This document shows positions 51,596 to 60,316 of a stretch of 64,000 nt of DNA, piece after piece. The DNA is from JABCPE02 sp963506915. GTDB lineage: Bacteria > Bacteroidota > Bacteroidia > Flavobacteriales > Weeksellaceae. Within the stretch, counting starts at the first letter, position 1. Every line of letters begins with the position of its first letter. The notes beneath the pieces were generated by a model. It made no database searches, was not told where the DNA came from, and saw only the letters and a program-made list of their open reading frames with translations. The stretch spans positions 1 to 64,000 of the forward strand of contig CAUORE010000005.1 of NCBI GenBank assembly GCA_963506915.1. The letters are read 5' to 3'. Position numbers and translations under genes: made by a program.

Positions 51596-51650
51596 AGTTT
51601 TATCTCCTTTTTCTCAAAAATTATTCCAATTCCCAAAGGTAACCAATCTG

Positions 51651-53573
51651 TCACAAAATCCGAAAAAGTTTTTGGTCTATTTTACTTTTCAGCTGGTTTA
51701 GTCTGACGATTTGTTCATAAATTTCCGCTTTTTCCTCCGTTTCATCCAGACTTTTTTTCAAATCTTCTATCATTTTCAGCACATACTCTCTCTTGTGGCG
51801 AAGGATAACATCCCTCACGACTTTATCCAGCACTTCATCCTCCGTTCGGAAATAAATATTAAACTTCTTCCAGTCGCTGGTTTCGTAGTTTTCCACCAGA
51901 GCATCAGCTATTTTCCCTGAAATATCTTCGTCCATCAGCCCAAAAAAGAAATTCCCAGAGCGGATTTCGTTCTGTTCCAAGCCCTGCCGAACTTCATCTA
52001 TGATTTTTCTATTGGTTTCCGTAAGGATTTCGCAGTCATCTTCCTGAAAATGATGGATAATTTCCTCTATCACAGTAGTTTGATAAGAATTATTTTCAGA
52101 GTCTCTTCGGGTCAAAATCCTATCGCCGTATTTCAGCATCAGCTCCACTAATTTTTCTTCCAAAACCAATAGTCCCGCTGTTTTATCAGAATCAGCAAAA
52201 GGCTTATCCTCCGTTTTTGGGACAATTTCCAGTTTTGGTTTTGGCTGCACCTGTCCTTTCAAAATCTGCTTTTGAACCTGAAGTTCATCAAAAAGATTTC
52301 TTTCCGTGAGCCCAAACTGAGTTGCTATCTGTTTAAGGTAAATTTCCTGCTTCAGCCCATTATCCACATGCGCCACAGATTTCACAATATCTCTGATGGC
52401 TTCGGCCTTTTTTATCGGGTCGTTTTCAGCTTCTTTAAGGAGAATTTCAGCTTTAAAATCGATGAAATCTTTTGAATTTTCTTTAATGAAATTTTTGACA
52501 AACTCCATTGAATTTTCCCTCACAAAGCTGTCTGGGTCGTGTCCCTCTGGAAACAACAGAATACGGATATTCATACTTTCCGCGAGGAGCATGTCTATAC
52601 TTCGGAAACTCGCCTTTATTCCCGCTGCATCGCCATCGAAAAGAATGGTAACATTCTCGGTCAGCCTTTTTATCAGCTTTATCTGCTCTGTAGTCAGGGA
52701 AGTTCCAGAACTCGCCACCACATTTTCTATTCCAGACTGATGCAGGGCGACCACATCCATGTAGCCCTCTACCAAGAGGCACATATTTTCGCGCGAAACG
52801 GCTTGTTTAGACTGGAACAATCCATACAGCACATTGGATTTATGATAAATCTCTGTTTCGGGAGAATTTAGGTATTTCGCGGTTTTAGTATTTGATTTTA
52901 AAATTCTGCCGCCAAATCCCAGCACACGCCCTGAAAACCCATGGATAGGGAAAATCACCCTTTCACGGAAACGGTCTATTCCTTCCGTAGATTTTTCCGA
53001 AAAGATGGAAAGTCCAGATTTTTCTAAAATTTCTTTGGAATAGCCTTTACTTACAGCATATTGTGTAAAGGCATTTTTGAGTTCTGGAGAATATCCGAGC
53101 TGAAATTTCTTGATGGTTTCTGGTTTCAGCTCGCGTTCTTTGAAATAAGAAAGCCCTATATTCCGCCCTTCTTCAGTTTCATAAAGTTGGTTCTGAAAAA
53201 AATCATTCGCCACTTCGTGGATTTTGTATAGTAAATCCTTGTCAGTCTGTGCCTTTTTTTCTTCTTCGGTGAGGTCTTTTTTCAGCTCCTCTATTTCTAT
53301 TCCGTACTTTTTAGCAGCATAGCGGAGGGCTTCTGGATAGGAAAACCCTTCGATTTCCATCAAAAAAGAAATTGCCGTACCACCTTTTCCAGAAGAAAAA
53401 TCTTTCCAAATCTGTTTACTTGGAGAAACTATAAAACTCGGCGTTTTTTCATCTACAAAAGGGCTGAGGCCTTTATAGTTAGAGCCTGCTCTTTTCAGCT
53501 GGACATATTCGCCGACGATTTCCTCCACACGAATGGCAGAAAAAATCTTGTCTATGGTTTCTTTTGTAATCAT
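51651..53573 (-). CDS. dnaG: DNA primase with degenerate zinc ribbon
   Basis: RNA primer synthesis at the replication fork. The N-terminal zinc-ribbon region retains its shape (RAGSNYKGLSPFVDEKTPSF, WKDFSSGKGG), but the four metal ligands are replaced: Ser37, Val40, Asp58 and Ser61 instead of Cys/His/Cys/Cys. The catalytic core is intact: LLVEGYMDVVALHQSG (TOPRIM) and LFDGDAAGIKASF. A C-terminal helicase-binding region with helical content follows. 640 residues. Transcribed just before the YCII-clpP pair. The loss of zinc ligands is the notable feature; it is likely lineage-wide. Confidence 0.96.
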   Translation of the reverse strand: MITKETIDKIFSAIRVEEIVGEYVQLKRAGSNYKGLSPFVDEKTPSFIVSPSKQIWKDFSSGKGGTAISFLMEIEGFSYPEALRYAAKKYGIEIEELKKDLTEEEKKAQTDKDLLYKIHEVANDFFQNQLYETEEGRNIGLSYFKERELKPETIKKFQLGYSPELKNAFTQYAVSKGYSKEILEKSGLSIFSEKSTEGIDRFRERVIFPIHGFSGRVLGFGGRILKSNTKTAKYLNSPETEIYHKSNVLYGLFQSKQAVSRENMCLLVEGYMDVVALHQSGIENVVASSGTSLTTEQIKLIKRLTENVTILFDGDAAGIKASFRSIDMLLAESMNIRILLFPEGHDPDSFVRENSMEFVKNFIKENSKDFIDFKAEILLKEAENDPIKKAEAIRDIVKSVAHVDNGLKQEIYLKQIATQFGLTERNLFDELQVQKQILKGQVQPKPKLEIVPKTEDKPFADSDKTAGLLVLEEKLVELMLKYGDRILTRRDSENNSYQTTVIEEIIHHFQEDDCEILTETNRKIIDEVRQGLEQNEIRSGNFFFGLMDEDISGKIADALVENYETSDWKKFNIYFRTEDEVLDKVVRDVILRHKREYVLKMIEDLKKSLDETEEKAEIYEQIVRLNQLKSKIDQKLFRIL

Positions 53574-53712
53574 GGGCGTAAAATTATGAATTTTATTTAA
53601 AACCTAAATCTTTTATAGTGTGTATAAGTGTTTATAAAATAAAATTTTATTGTTCGCATTTTTTTTGCATTTTTGCATATCATTTTTAACTCAAAATTTA
53701 TACCTACAAAAA

Positions 53713-55104
53713 ATGAAAATAAAATATTCTGAGCTAATAGACCAGACCTTATATTTCCCACAGGAAGAGTTCAACTATGACAGCGAAAGCCTGCACTTTC
53801 ACGGAATCAATCTGATGAATGTGGTGGAGCAGTTCGGGACGCCGCTAAAAATAAGTTACCTTCCAAAAATTTCACAAAACATACAAAGAGCCAAAAAATG
53901 GTTTGCAGAAGCTATCGATAAAAACGACTACAAAAACGGCTACAGATACTGCTACTGCACGAAATCCAGCCATTTTTCTTTCGTTTTAGAAGAAGCTCTG
54001 AAAAATGACATCAGCGTGGAGACTTCCTCTGCATTTGACATTGATATCGTGAAAAAACTCTTTGAAAAAGGGAAAGTAAGCCGAGATATAGAGGTTATCT
54101 GTAATGGTTTTAAAACAGATGATTATCTTGAAAAAATTTCAAACCTTATCAATGATGGTTTTGAGAATGTGATGCCGATAATTGACAATTATCGTGAGCT
54201 GGACAAACTGACAGAAAGCATCGACAGAACCTTTGGTATCGGTATTCGTATCGCATCAGAGGAAGAACCAAAATTTGAATTTTATACATCAAGACTGGGA
54301 ATTGGATACAAGGATATTATCCCTTATTACAGCCAAAAAATCGCAGAACACCCAAATGCAAGGCTGAAAATGCTCCATTTCTTCATCAATACAGGAATAA
54401 AAGACACCGCATATTACTGGAACGAATTGTTCAAATGTCTGCGTGTTTATGCTCGTTTGAAGAAAATCGCACCAGAGGTAGATTCCCTAAACATAGGTGG
54501 AGGACTGCCTATAAAAACTTCTCTTAATTTTGATTATGACTATGAGTATATGATTAACGAAATTGTATCTCAAATCAAGAAATTCTGCGAAGAAGAAGGC
54601 GTGGAAGAACCTAATATTTATACTGAGTTTGGGTCTTTCACAGTTGGAGAAAGCGGTGCCAATCTTTACAAAATCATCAGCCAAAAACGCCAAAACGATA
54701 GAGAAAAATGGGATATGATAGACAGTAGTTTCATGACTACACTGCCTGACACTTGGGCTATTTCCCGCCATTTCATCATGCTTCCACTAAACCGATGGGA
54801 AGATTCATATGAAAGGGTTTTCTTGGGTGGACTAACCTGTGATTCAGATGATTACTACAATTCTGAACAGCACACCAATGCCATCTACCTTCCTGTGTTT
54901 AGCGATACTAAACCTCTTTATATCGGATTCTTCAATACAGGAGCTTACCAAGAAACCATCAGTGGTTTCGGAGGAGTCCACCATTGTTTGATTCCACAGC
55001 CGAAACATATTCTCATCAACAGAAATGAAGATGGAGAGCTTGAATATGAGGTATTTAGCGAAGAGCAAAGACCTGAAGATGTCCTAAAATTATTAGGTTA
55101 CTAA
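53713..55104 (+). CDS. speA: Arginine decarboxylase, PLP-dependent
   Basis: Converts arginine to agmatine, the first step of putrescine formation through speB. PLP-barrel fold III features: CTKSSHFSFVLEEALKNDIS with the Schiff-base Lys region, LNIGGGLPIKTS, and the C-terminal YIGFFNTGAYQETISGFGG with the catalytic Cys-like loop equivalent (VFLGGLTCDSDD). 463 residues. In-frame codons upstream (53650 is a TTG) are less likely than the ATG at 53713 (MKIKYSEL). Ornithine/lysine decarboxylase substrate specificity is not excluded. A single-gene unit followed by a bidirectional terminator; agmatinase is 37 kb away. Confidence 0.9.
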   Translation: MKIKYSELIDQTLYFPQEEFNYDSESLHFHGINLMNVVEQFGTPLKISYLPKISQNIQRAKKWFAEAIDKNDYKNGYRYCYCTKSSHFSFVLEEALKNDISVETSSAFDIDIVKKLFEKGKVSRDIEVICNGFKTDDYLEKISNLINDGFENVMPIIDNYRELDKLTESIDRTFGIGIRIASEEEPKFEFYTSRLGIGYKDIIPYYSQKIAEHPNARLKMLHFFINTGIKDTAYYWNELFKCLRVYARLKKIAPEVDSLNIGGGLPIKTSLNFDYDYEYMINEIVSQIKKFCEEEGVEEPNIYTEFGSFTVGESGANLYKIISQKRQNDREKWDMIDSSFMTTLPDTWAISRHFIMLPLNRWEDSYERVFLGGLTCDSDDYYNSEQHTNAIYLPVFSDTKPLYIGFFNTGAYQETISGFGGVHHCLIPQPKHILINRNEDGELEYEVFSEEQRPEDVLKLLGY

Positions 55105-55110
55105 AAACAC

Positions 55111-55145
55111 AAAAAACCTCCAAAATTTGGAGGTTTTTCTTTTTA
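55111..55145. terminator. Bidirectional terminator after speA
   Basis: AAAAACCTCCAAA and TTTGGAGGTTTTT form a near-perfect palindrome with A/T flanks. Confidence 0.85.
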
Positions 55146-55157
55146 TATTTAAAAGAT

Positions 55158-56351
55158 TTAATCTAATTCTATCAAAGTAATCTCTGGATAAATCCCAACT
55201 CTCCCATGAAAACCAATAACCCCGAAACCTCTGTTTACATAGAGATATTTTCCCATGCTTTCGTATAAATCTATCCATTTTTTATAGCGATACTGCACTG
55301 GCGACCATTTCACATTTTTCAAATCAAGACCAAACTGCATTCCGTGCGTATGCCCAGACAGAGTCAGCTGAATATCAGAGGGATGGGTCTTTACCACTGC
55401 ATCAAAATGCGTAGGGTCGTGTGACATCAGTATTTTCACAGCATCCACGGGAACACCTTTTACAGCTTTATCCAAATCACCAAACTGAGGGAAAGGCGGC
55501 TCTCCCCAGTTTTCCACCCCTAAAAGATAGATTTTTTCGCCATTTCTTTCAAAAACTTTATGCTCATTTCGGAGCATTTCAAAACCTGCTTGTTTCTGAT
55601 AATCAATTAGTTTTGGAACATTTTGTTTTTGTTCCTCACTCGTATTCCATTGCCCATAAAATCCATAATCGTGATTTCCCAAAACAGAAAACTTCCCATC
55701 TTTAGCCTTAATTTGAGAAAACAAAGATATAAAAGGCTTAAATTCATCCGCATAATTATTCACCATATCTCCTGTAAATAACACTAAATCAGGTTTTTGC
55801 TCATTGATTAAATCTATAGCGTGCTGCAGTTTGGAAGGGTCAGAAAAACTCCCACTGTGAACATCGGAAATTTGGACAATTCTATAACCTTTGAAACTTT
55901 TAGGAAGATTTTTAAATTTTAATTTTACCTTTCTTAAAATATGGCGATATTTCCCAAAAATAATGCCATCCACCACAGCAAGAGAAAGCAGAATAGTACC
56001 GCCCAAAGCCATCAAACCAAGGAACTTTCTCCTCTCTGGATAGTGATTTTCCTTGGCAGAAAAAGTCTGAACCAAATACTTCCCAAACCGAAGAATATCA
56101 TCCACCAAAAGAAAAAGAACCATAACCAGTTTTGGAACAATGAATATCATCACAATGTTCATCATAAAAGGAACTTTGGAGGAATCTGGCCTGATAACAG
56201 CAAAATAGAAAATAACCGCATAAATCAGGGCATTAACCATGATATATCCTCCTCTGATAAAAGAATTCTGAGTCAAACTCTTAACTCCCTGATAAACATA
56301 TATTTCTAAGACTACAAAAATCCCAAAGAGAAGTAAAAATTGTTTTTGCAT
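55158..56351 (-). CDS. Membrane-anchored metallophosphoesterase
   Basis: Binuclear metal phosphoesterase attached by ~4 N-terminal membrane segments (residues 1-140). Metal-binding motifs in order: VQISDVHSGSF, VLFTGDMVNN, SVLGNHDYGFYG, ILMSHDPTHFD and LTLSGHTHGMQFG. These are typical of the YaeI/LpxH-like class of membrane-associated phosphoesterases. 397 residues. The substrate could be UDP-diacylglucosamine (lipid A), but this protein looks more like a YkoQ/YaeI-type than LpxH. No partner gene adjacent. Confidence 0.87.
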   Translation of the reverse strand: MQKQFLLLFGIFVVLEIYVYQGVKSLTQNSFIRGGYIMVNALIYAVIFYFAVIRPDSSKVPFMMNIVMIFIVPKLVMVLFLLVDDILRFGKYLVQTFSAKENHYPERRKFLGLMALGGTILLSLAVVDGIIFGKYRHILRKVKLKFKNLPKSFKGYRIVQISDVHSGSFSDPSKLQHAIDLINEQKPDLVLFTGDMVNNYADEFKPFISLFSQIKAKDGKFSVLGNHDYGFYGQWNTSEEQKQNVPKLIDYQKQAGFEMLRNEHKVFERNGEKIYLLGVENWGEPPFPQFGDLDKAVKGVPVDAVKILMSHDPTHFDAVVKTHPSDIQLTLSGHTHGMQFGLDLKNVKWSPVQYRYKKWIDLYESMGKYLYVNRGFGVIGFHGRVGIYPEITLIELD

Positions 56352-56449
56352 AAGTTTTTAAAAATATAAATATTATTCAAAACAACACACCAGCATAGAT
56401 TTATGCTGATGTGGTTTTTATAGTTTTTGTATAAAAAAAGTATTAATTA

Positions 56450-57517
56450 TTAAGGCATTTTGTAAACGAATGCATTGATATTCATCCCTGCACCCACAGA
56501 ACACATCACTACATAATCTCCTTTTTTCATGCTGTGTCCCTCCATTTTACCTTTCGTAATGAGGTCATACATCGTAGGAATACTCGCCACAGAAGTATTT
56601 CCCATTTCTTGGATAATCATAGGAGTGATGTTATGGTCATATTCATTTTTGCCATAGAGTTTATAGAGTCTTGGGATAATTGCATAGTCCATTTTAGCAT
56701 TAGCCTGATGGATTAGAATTTTTTCTACATCATCTATGCCAATTCCCGCAGCATCGATAGTTTCCTTAATTGCAGGAGGAACATTGGTCAAAACATATTC
56801 ATAAATTTTTCTTCCTGCCATTCTGATATATTTTTTCTTAGGGTCATGGTCTCTATTCAGAGAACAATCCATATCCAAATAAGTAATTTCTTCCTGATTA
56901 TCACAAATAGTCGCCGAAGAAATCAATCCCACTGTTTCATCATCTGTTGCTTTTACAACCACAGCACCTGCGCCATCCGCAAAAATCATTCTATTTCTGT
57001 CATATGGATCCAACGCTCGGCTCGGCGTTTCAGAACCTACCACAAGAATAGTTTTGGCTTTTCCTGCCTTTATGAGAGAATCCGCCAAAATCATAGATTC
57101 CACCCAACCAGGACAACCAAAAATCATATCATAATTTACACATTTTCTGTTCTTTATGCCAAGTTTATGCTTTATTCTTGTAGACATAGAAGGCATAAAG
57201 CTACTTATCCCATCTACATTGATTTCTCCAAAATTACTCGCACAGATAATGTAATCTAGGGTTTCGCGGTCTATTCCAGCATCTTGGATAGCTATTTCAG
57301 AAGCTTTTGTAGCAATATCAGAATTGTTTTCATCATCATTAACATACCTACGGCGTTCAATTTCAGTGATTTCTACAAATTTTTTGACAATTTCCTCATT
57401 AGGTTTGTCTATAATTTTTCCATTTTCATCATAGAAAACAGCATCTAAGAAATAATTTCCATCAATAACTCTCTCTGGAATATAAGATCCTGAACCTATG
57501 ATTATAGTATTTGGCAT
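56450..57517 (-). CDS. FabH-like 3-oxoacyl-ACP synthase III family protein
   Basis: Thiolase-fold ketosynthase III. Catalytic Cys135 in DMIFGCPGWVES, His in ILIHQANAKMDY and Asn in QEMGNTSVASIP. Family glycines near GSGSYIPERVIDG mark the N-terminus. 355 residues, slightly longer than housekeeping FabH. In Bacteroidetes these paralogues may initiate branched-chain fatty acids or a specialised product. A -7 element at 57650 and an approximately 130-nt leader precede it. No fatty-acid genes are adjacent, so it is an orphan here. Confidence 0.85.
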   Translation of the reverse strand: MPNTIIIGSGSYIPERVIDGNYFLDAVFYDENGKIIDKPNEEIVKKFVEITEIERRRYVNDDENNSDIATKASEIAIQDAGIDRETLDYIICASNFGEINVDGISSFMPSMSTRIKHKLGIKNRKCVNYDMIFGCPGWVESMILADSLIKAGKAKTILVVGSETPSRALDPYDRNRMIFADGAGAVVVKATDDETVGLISSATICDNQEEITYLDMDCSLNRDHDPKKKYIRMAGRKIYEYVLTNVPPAIKETIDAAGIGIDDVEKILIHQANAKMDYAIIPRLYKLYGKNEYDHNITPMIIQEMGNTSVASIPTMYDLITKGKMEGHSMKKGDYVVMCSVGAGMNINAFVYKMP

Positions 57518-57649
57518 AATTGTGATTTTTTTAGTTTATTGTAAAATTCCTAAAGGATAGCACTACTACCCTACTCATATAAATAAGGATTTATAAATTT
57601 TATAGCACAAAAATTACAAAAAATAAATAGCCTTACTCAAAATTGTTAG

Positions 57650-57657
57650 CAAATATA
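57650..57657 (-). promoter_or_regulatory. FabH-like promoter -7 element
   Basis: Minus-strand TATATTTG. Exact TAnnTTTG, with no convincing -33. Confidence 0.45.
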
Positions 57658-57789
57658 CAATAATAAATTAAATAATTATTGATTTATCAGAGGGAAAAAA
57701 TATATTTGGTATAATATCTTTTTTATTAGAGAATTAAATTCATTTATAAACTCTATTTTTCATCAAAAATTTCATCCCTTACAAAGTTA

Positions 57790-57818
57790 CAAAAAAGCCT
57801 CCCAAAAAGGAAGGCTTC
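57790..57818 (-). terminator. Terminator after rny
   Basis: On the minus strand AAGCCTTCC and GGGAGGCTT pair (one G-U), then T-run. Confidence 0.75.
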
Positions 57819-57822
57819 AAAA

Positions 57823-59385
57823 TTATCTTGCTATATTTACCGCTCTCGTTTCACGGATTACTGTTACTTTTACTTGTCCTGGGTAAGTTAGTTCGTTTTG
57901 TATTTTCTCTGAAATATCATACGAAAGCTGATGAGCTCTTTCATCATTTACCTTGCTGCTCTCTACCATTACTCTCAGTTCCCTACCTGCTTGTATCGCA
58001 AACGCATTAGAAACACCATCAAAACTTAATGCTGCTGCTTCTAAATCTTTCAATCTTTGGATATATGATTCTAGAACTTGTCTTCTCGCTCCTGGTCTTG
58101 CCCCTGAGATAGCATCGGCTACCTGAACAATTGGAGATAATAAAGAAGTCATTTCTATCTCATCGTGGTGTGCACCGATAGCATTAACAACCTCTGGATT
58201 TTCTCCAAATTTCTCTGCCCACTGCATCCCTAAAAGCGCGTGTGGCAGCTCAGATTCTTCCTCTGGAACTTTTCCTATATCGTGCAATAGCCCTGCTCTT
58301 TTAGCTAATTTTACATTTAATCCCAGCTCCGCAGCCATAGTAGCTGCTATATTTGCCACCTCTCTAGAGTGCTGTAACAGGTTTTGCCCATAGGAAGAAC
58401 GATATTTCATTCTACCTACTATTTTCACAAGTTCTGGATGAAGCCCATGAATACCCAAGTCTATTATCGTTCTCTTACCTACTTCTATGATTTCTTCTTC
58501 TATCTGTTTGCGGGTTTTTTCTACAACTTCTTCTATCCTTGCAGGGTGAATTCTACCATCGGTAACGAGTCTATGAAGCGAAAGGCGTGCAATCTCCCTT
58601 CTTACAGGGTCAAAACACGAAAGCAAAATAGCTTCTGGCGTATCATCCACTATAATTTCCACGCCTGTAGCAGATTCCAAAGCACGGATATTTCGCCCCT
58701 CTCTACCGATAATTCTTCCTTTAACCTCATCAGATTCTATATTAAATACCGAAACTGAATTCTCAATCGCCTGCTCTGTCCCGATTCTCTGAATGGTCTG
58801 AATAACAATTTTTCTTGCTTCGTTTTTCGCATTCATCTGAGCCTCTTCCATTATGTTCTGTACATAAGCCTGGGCTCTGGTTTTCGCTTCTGCTCTTAGA
58901 GATTCTACCAATTCTTTTTTGGCCTCTTCTGCAGAATAGTTAGATATTTTTTCCAGCATTTCTACTTTTTGAGAAATAGCTTCATTGAGTTCTGCTTGTT
59001 TTTTATCAACGATTTCGGATTTTCTTTGATACTCAGTCTGTTGTTTTTCTAAATCCTTTTCTAGTCTAGAAACTTTACTGAGTTCGTCATTCAGCTTGCT
59101 TTCTTTATCCTTCGCTCTTTTCTCTATTTCCTGCATTTTTTTCTCACGAGCTTGGATATTGGCATCATGCTCTGTTTTTAGTTCTAAAAATTTTTCTTTT
59201 GCCTGAACTATTCTCTCTTTCTTTATAGATTCTGCTTGTACATTGGCATTTTGAATAATATTCTCTGCACTTTGTTTAGCATCTTTTATAATGAAATTAG
59301 CTTTGGAATTTGTGGCTTTCCTTGAATAAAGAATTCCTCCCAAAGCTCCGACTACAAGACCTATTATGATATAAATTATCTCCAT
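57823..59385 (-). CDS. rny: Ribonuclease Y
   Basis: Membrane-anchored endoribonuclease that initiates mRNA decay. N-terminal hydrophobic anchor (~1-22), long coiled coil (~35-200, AKEKFLELKTEHDANIQARE and VSRLEKDLEKQQTEYQRKSE), KH domain GRIIGREGRNIRALESATGV and HD metal domain RAGLLHDIGKVPEEESELPH. 520 residues, canonical. It is downstream of the 6S-like RNA and zapA with separate transcription likely. RNase Y occurs widely in Firmicutes and Bacteroidetes. Confidence 0.97.
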   Translation of the reverse strand: MEIIYIIIGLVVGALGGILYSRKATNSKANFIIKDAKQSAENIIQNANVQAESIKKERIVQAKEKFLELKTEHDANIQAREKKMQEIEKRAKDKESKLNDELSKVSRLEKDLEKQQTEYQRKSEIVDKKQAELNEAISQKVEMLEKISNYSAEEAKKELVESLRAEAKTRAQAYVQNIMEEAQMNAKNEARKIVIQTIQRIGTEQAIENSVSVFNIESDEVKGRIIGREGRNIRALESATGVEIIVDDTPEAILLSCFDPVRREIARLSLHRLVTDGRIHPARIEEVVEKTRKQIEEEIIEVGKRTIIDLGIHGLHPELVKIVGRMKYRSSYGQNLLQHSREVANIAATMAAELGLNVKLAKRAGLLHDIGKVPEEESELPHALLGMQWAEKFGENPEVVNAIGAHHDEIEMTSLLSPIVQVADAISGARPGARRQVLESYIQRLKDLEAAALSFDGVSNAFAIQAGRELRVMVESSKVNDERAHQLSYDISEKIQNELTYPGQVKVTVIRETRAVNIAR

Positions 59386-59428
59386 TATCTATTAACTATT
59401 TTATTATTTTTCTTTCCAATATTTTTAC

Positions 59429-59454
59429 AAAAAACCCACAATAATCCATTTGTG
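59429..59454 (-). terminator. Terminator of the 6S-like RNA
   Basis: On the minus strand CACAA and TTGTG pair and are followed by GG and six T. It lies 8 bp beyond the RNA stem and fixes the transcript direction. Confidence 0.6.
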
Positions 59455-59460
59455 ATATTA

Positions 59461-59578
59461 GAGTAAACTCCCTATCAACACGATTTGAGCTTATTTCTAC
59501 TCTCTGTAATCCGACAAGATGACGGCACGCCATTGAGCAGACCTTTACTCGGTAATTGTTTAGCGTTGAGTTTACCTA
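59461..59578 (-). ncRNA. ssrS: 6S RNA-like small RNA (6S-Flavo type?)
   Basis: A ~115-nt element between zapA and rny that carries no ORF. Read on the minus strand, GTAAACTC near the 5' end pairs with GAGTTTAC at the 3' end (59463-59470 with 59568-59575). Next to it, CTCAACGC-like sequence can continue with GTTGATAGGGAG, leaving a large internal loop and an inner hairpin. This single long, bulged hairpin mimics an open promoter, the signature of 6S RNA that binds the RNA polymerase sigma factor. A CACAA...TTGTG hairpin with poly-T follows on the same strand, and TAACTTTA precedes it as a possible -7 element. Location beside zapA matches 6S genes in other phyla. Confidence 0.7.
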
Positions 59579-59610
59579 AATAAAGTTAGAATTATTGCAG
59601 GCTTCATTTA

Positions 59611-59910
59611 TTATTCTTTCTTATCCTCTTCCAGCTCCTTCAAAAAATTTATTACTTCTTTCAGCTTTTCATCAGCTTCTTTCAGCTCTCTATCTTTTTT
59701 CTGTAAATTAAACTCTGCATTTATCATAAGCCTAAGAGCAGTCATCGCGAGAGCATCCTGTTTGTCTTTGGTAGCATAGTTATTCTCCATCTCCTTTATT
59801 GTCATCTCTATATTTTTCCCTATTCTACGCACCACTTCCTCCTGCTCTGGGGTGATATACATCGCATAATACCTCCCTGCTATGTTTATTCTTATTTCCT
59901 GCTGAGCCAT
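59611..59910 (-). CDS. zapA: Cell division protein ZapA
   Basis: Small FtsZ-ring stabiliser. The 99-residue protein has the N-terminal ZapA domain (EIRINIAGRYYAMYITPEQE, VVRRIGKNIEMTIKEMENNY) and a C-terminal coiled coil (NAEFNLQKKDRELKEADEKL). It overlaps the upstream coiled-coil gene by 1 bp. A 6S-like RNA follows immediately downstream, so it may be released from the same primary transcript. Confidence 0.92.
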   Translation of the reverse strand: MAQQEIRINIAGRYYAMYITPEQEEVVRRIGKNIEMTIKEMENNYATKDKQDALAMTALRLMINAEFNLQKKDRELKEADEKLKEVINFLKELEEDKKE

Positions 59911-60212
59911 TACATTCCTGTATTTCTAAGATAAGCTATACATGCATCAATTTCCTTAATCAGTTTATTGATGTGATTTTTCATCAATCTATTATGGTCT
60001 GGATTACCAGAAATTGCTGAAATCAATTTTATCTTTTTTTGTTCCTCCTTCAACTCCTGATTTTCTCTCTGCTCCTCTTCATATTTCCCTTTCAGCAAAT
60101 CATATTTTTTCTGCAAATCCTCATATTCTTTTGATAATTCTTTATAATCCTTATTGATTTTTAGAATTTTATCCCTTAATACAGAAAAATTTTTATCTAA
60201 ATCTACTGACAT
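59910..60212 (-). CDS. Coiled-coil protein preceding zapA
   Basis: 100-residue coiled-coil protein (residues ~10-65: heptads in KILKINKDYKELSKEYEDLQ and KYDLLKGKYEEEQRENQELK). The C-terminal ~30 residues (HNRLMKNHINKLIKEIDACI) form a compact amphipathic helix, possibly a dimer or ZapA-binding patch. It overlaps zapA by 1 bp. It resembles ZapB-like division partners in layout, but I cannot claim homology. Promoter -7 element TAATTTTG lies 30 bp upstream. Confidence 0.7.
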   Translation of the reverse strand: MSVDLDKNFSVLRDKILKINKDYKELSKEYEDLQKKYDLLKGKYEEEQRENQELKEEQKKIKLISAISGNPDHNRLMKNHINKLIKEIDACIAYLRNTGM

Positions 60213-60241
60213 CTCCAGAAGTTTGTTCTAACCTTAATACG

Positions 60242-60249
60242 CAAAATTA
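60242..60249 (-). promoter_or_regulatory. Promoter -7 element ahead of the coiled-coil/zapA unit
   Basis: Minus-strand TAATTTTG, a TAnnTTTG match. Confidence 0.4.
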
Positions 60250-60281
60250 CAATTTTTTTTGGATTTTTACTAAATTTTAAA

Positions 60282-60309
60282 TAAAAAACCATAAACTTTC
60301 GTCTATGGC
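60282..60309 (-). terminator. Terminator after porT
   Basis: Minus-strand CCATAGAC-GAAA-GTTTATGG with a GNRA tetraloop and T-run. Confidence 0.75.
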
Positions 60310-60316
60310 TCTCTTT

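Larger units (their letters stand above)
57518..57822. other. Intergenic region with a long leader
   Basis: A 305-bp stretch without a gene. The left 130 bp form the predicted leader of the FabH-like mRNA (minus), downstream of the -7 element at 57650-57657. The right side contains the rny terminator at 57790-57818. The rest is AT-rich with no ORF or structured RNA that I can recognise. Confidence 0.5.

Noticed and set aside
57518..57822. A riboswitch in the leader of the FabH-like gene
   Set aside because: The leader is long but AT-rich and I can find no conserved paired core or known motif.
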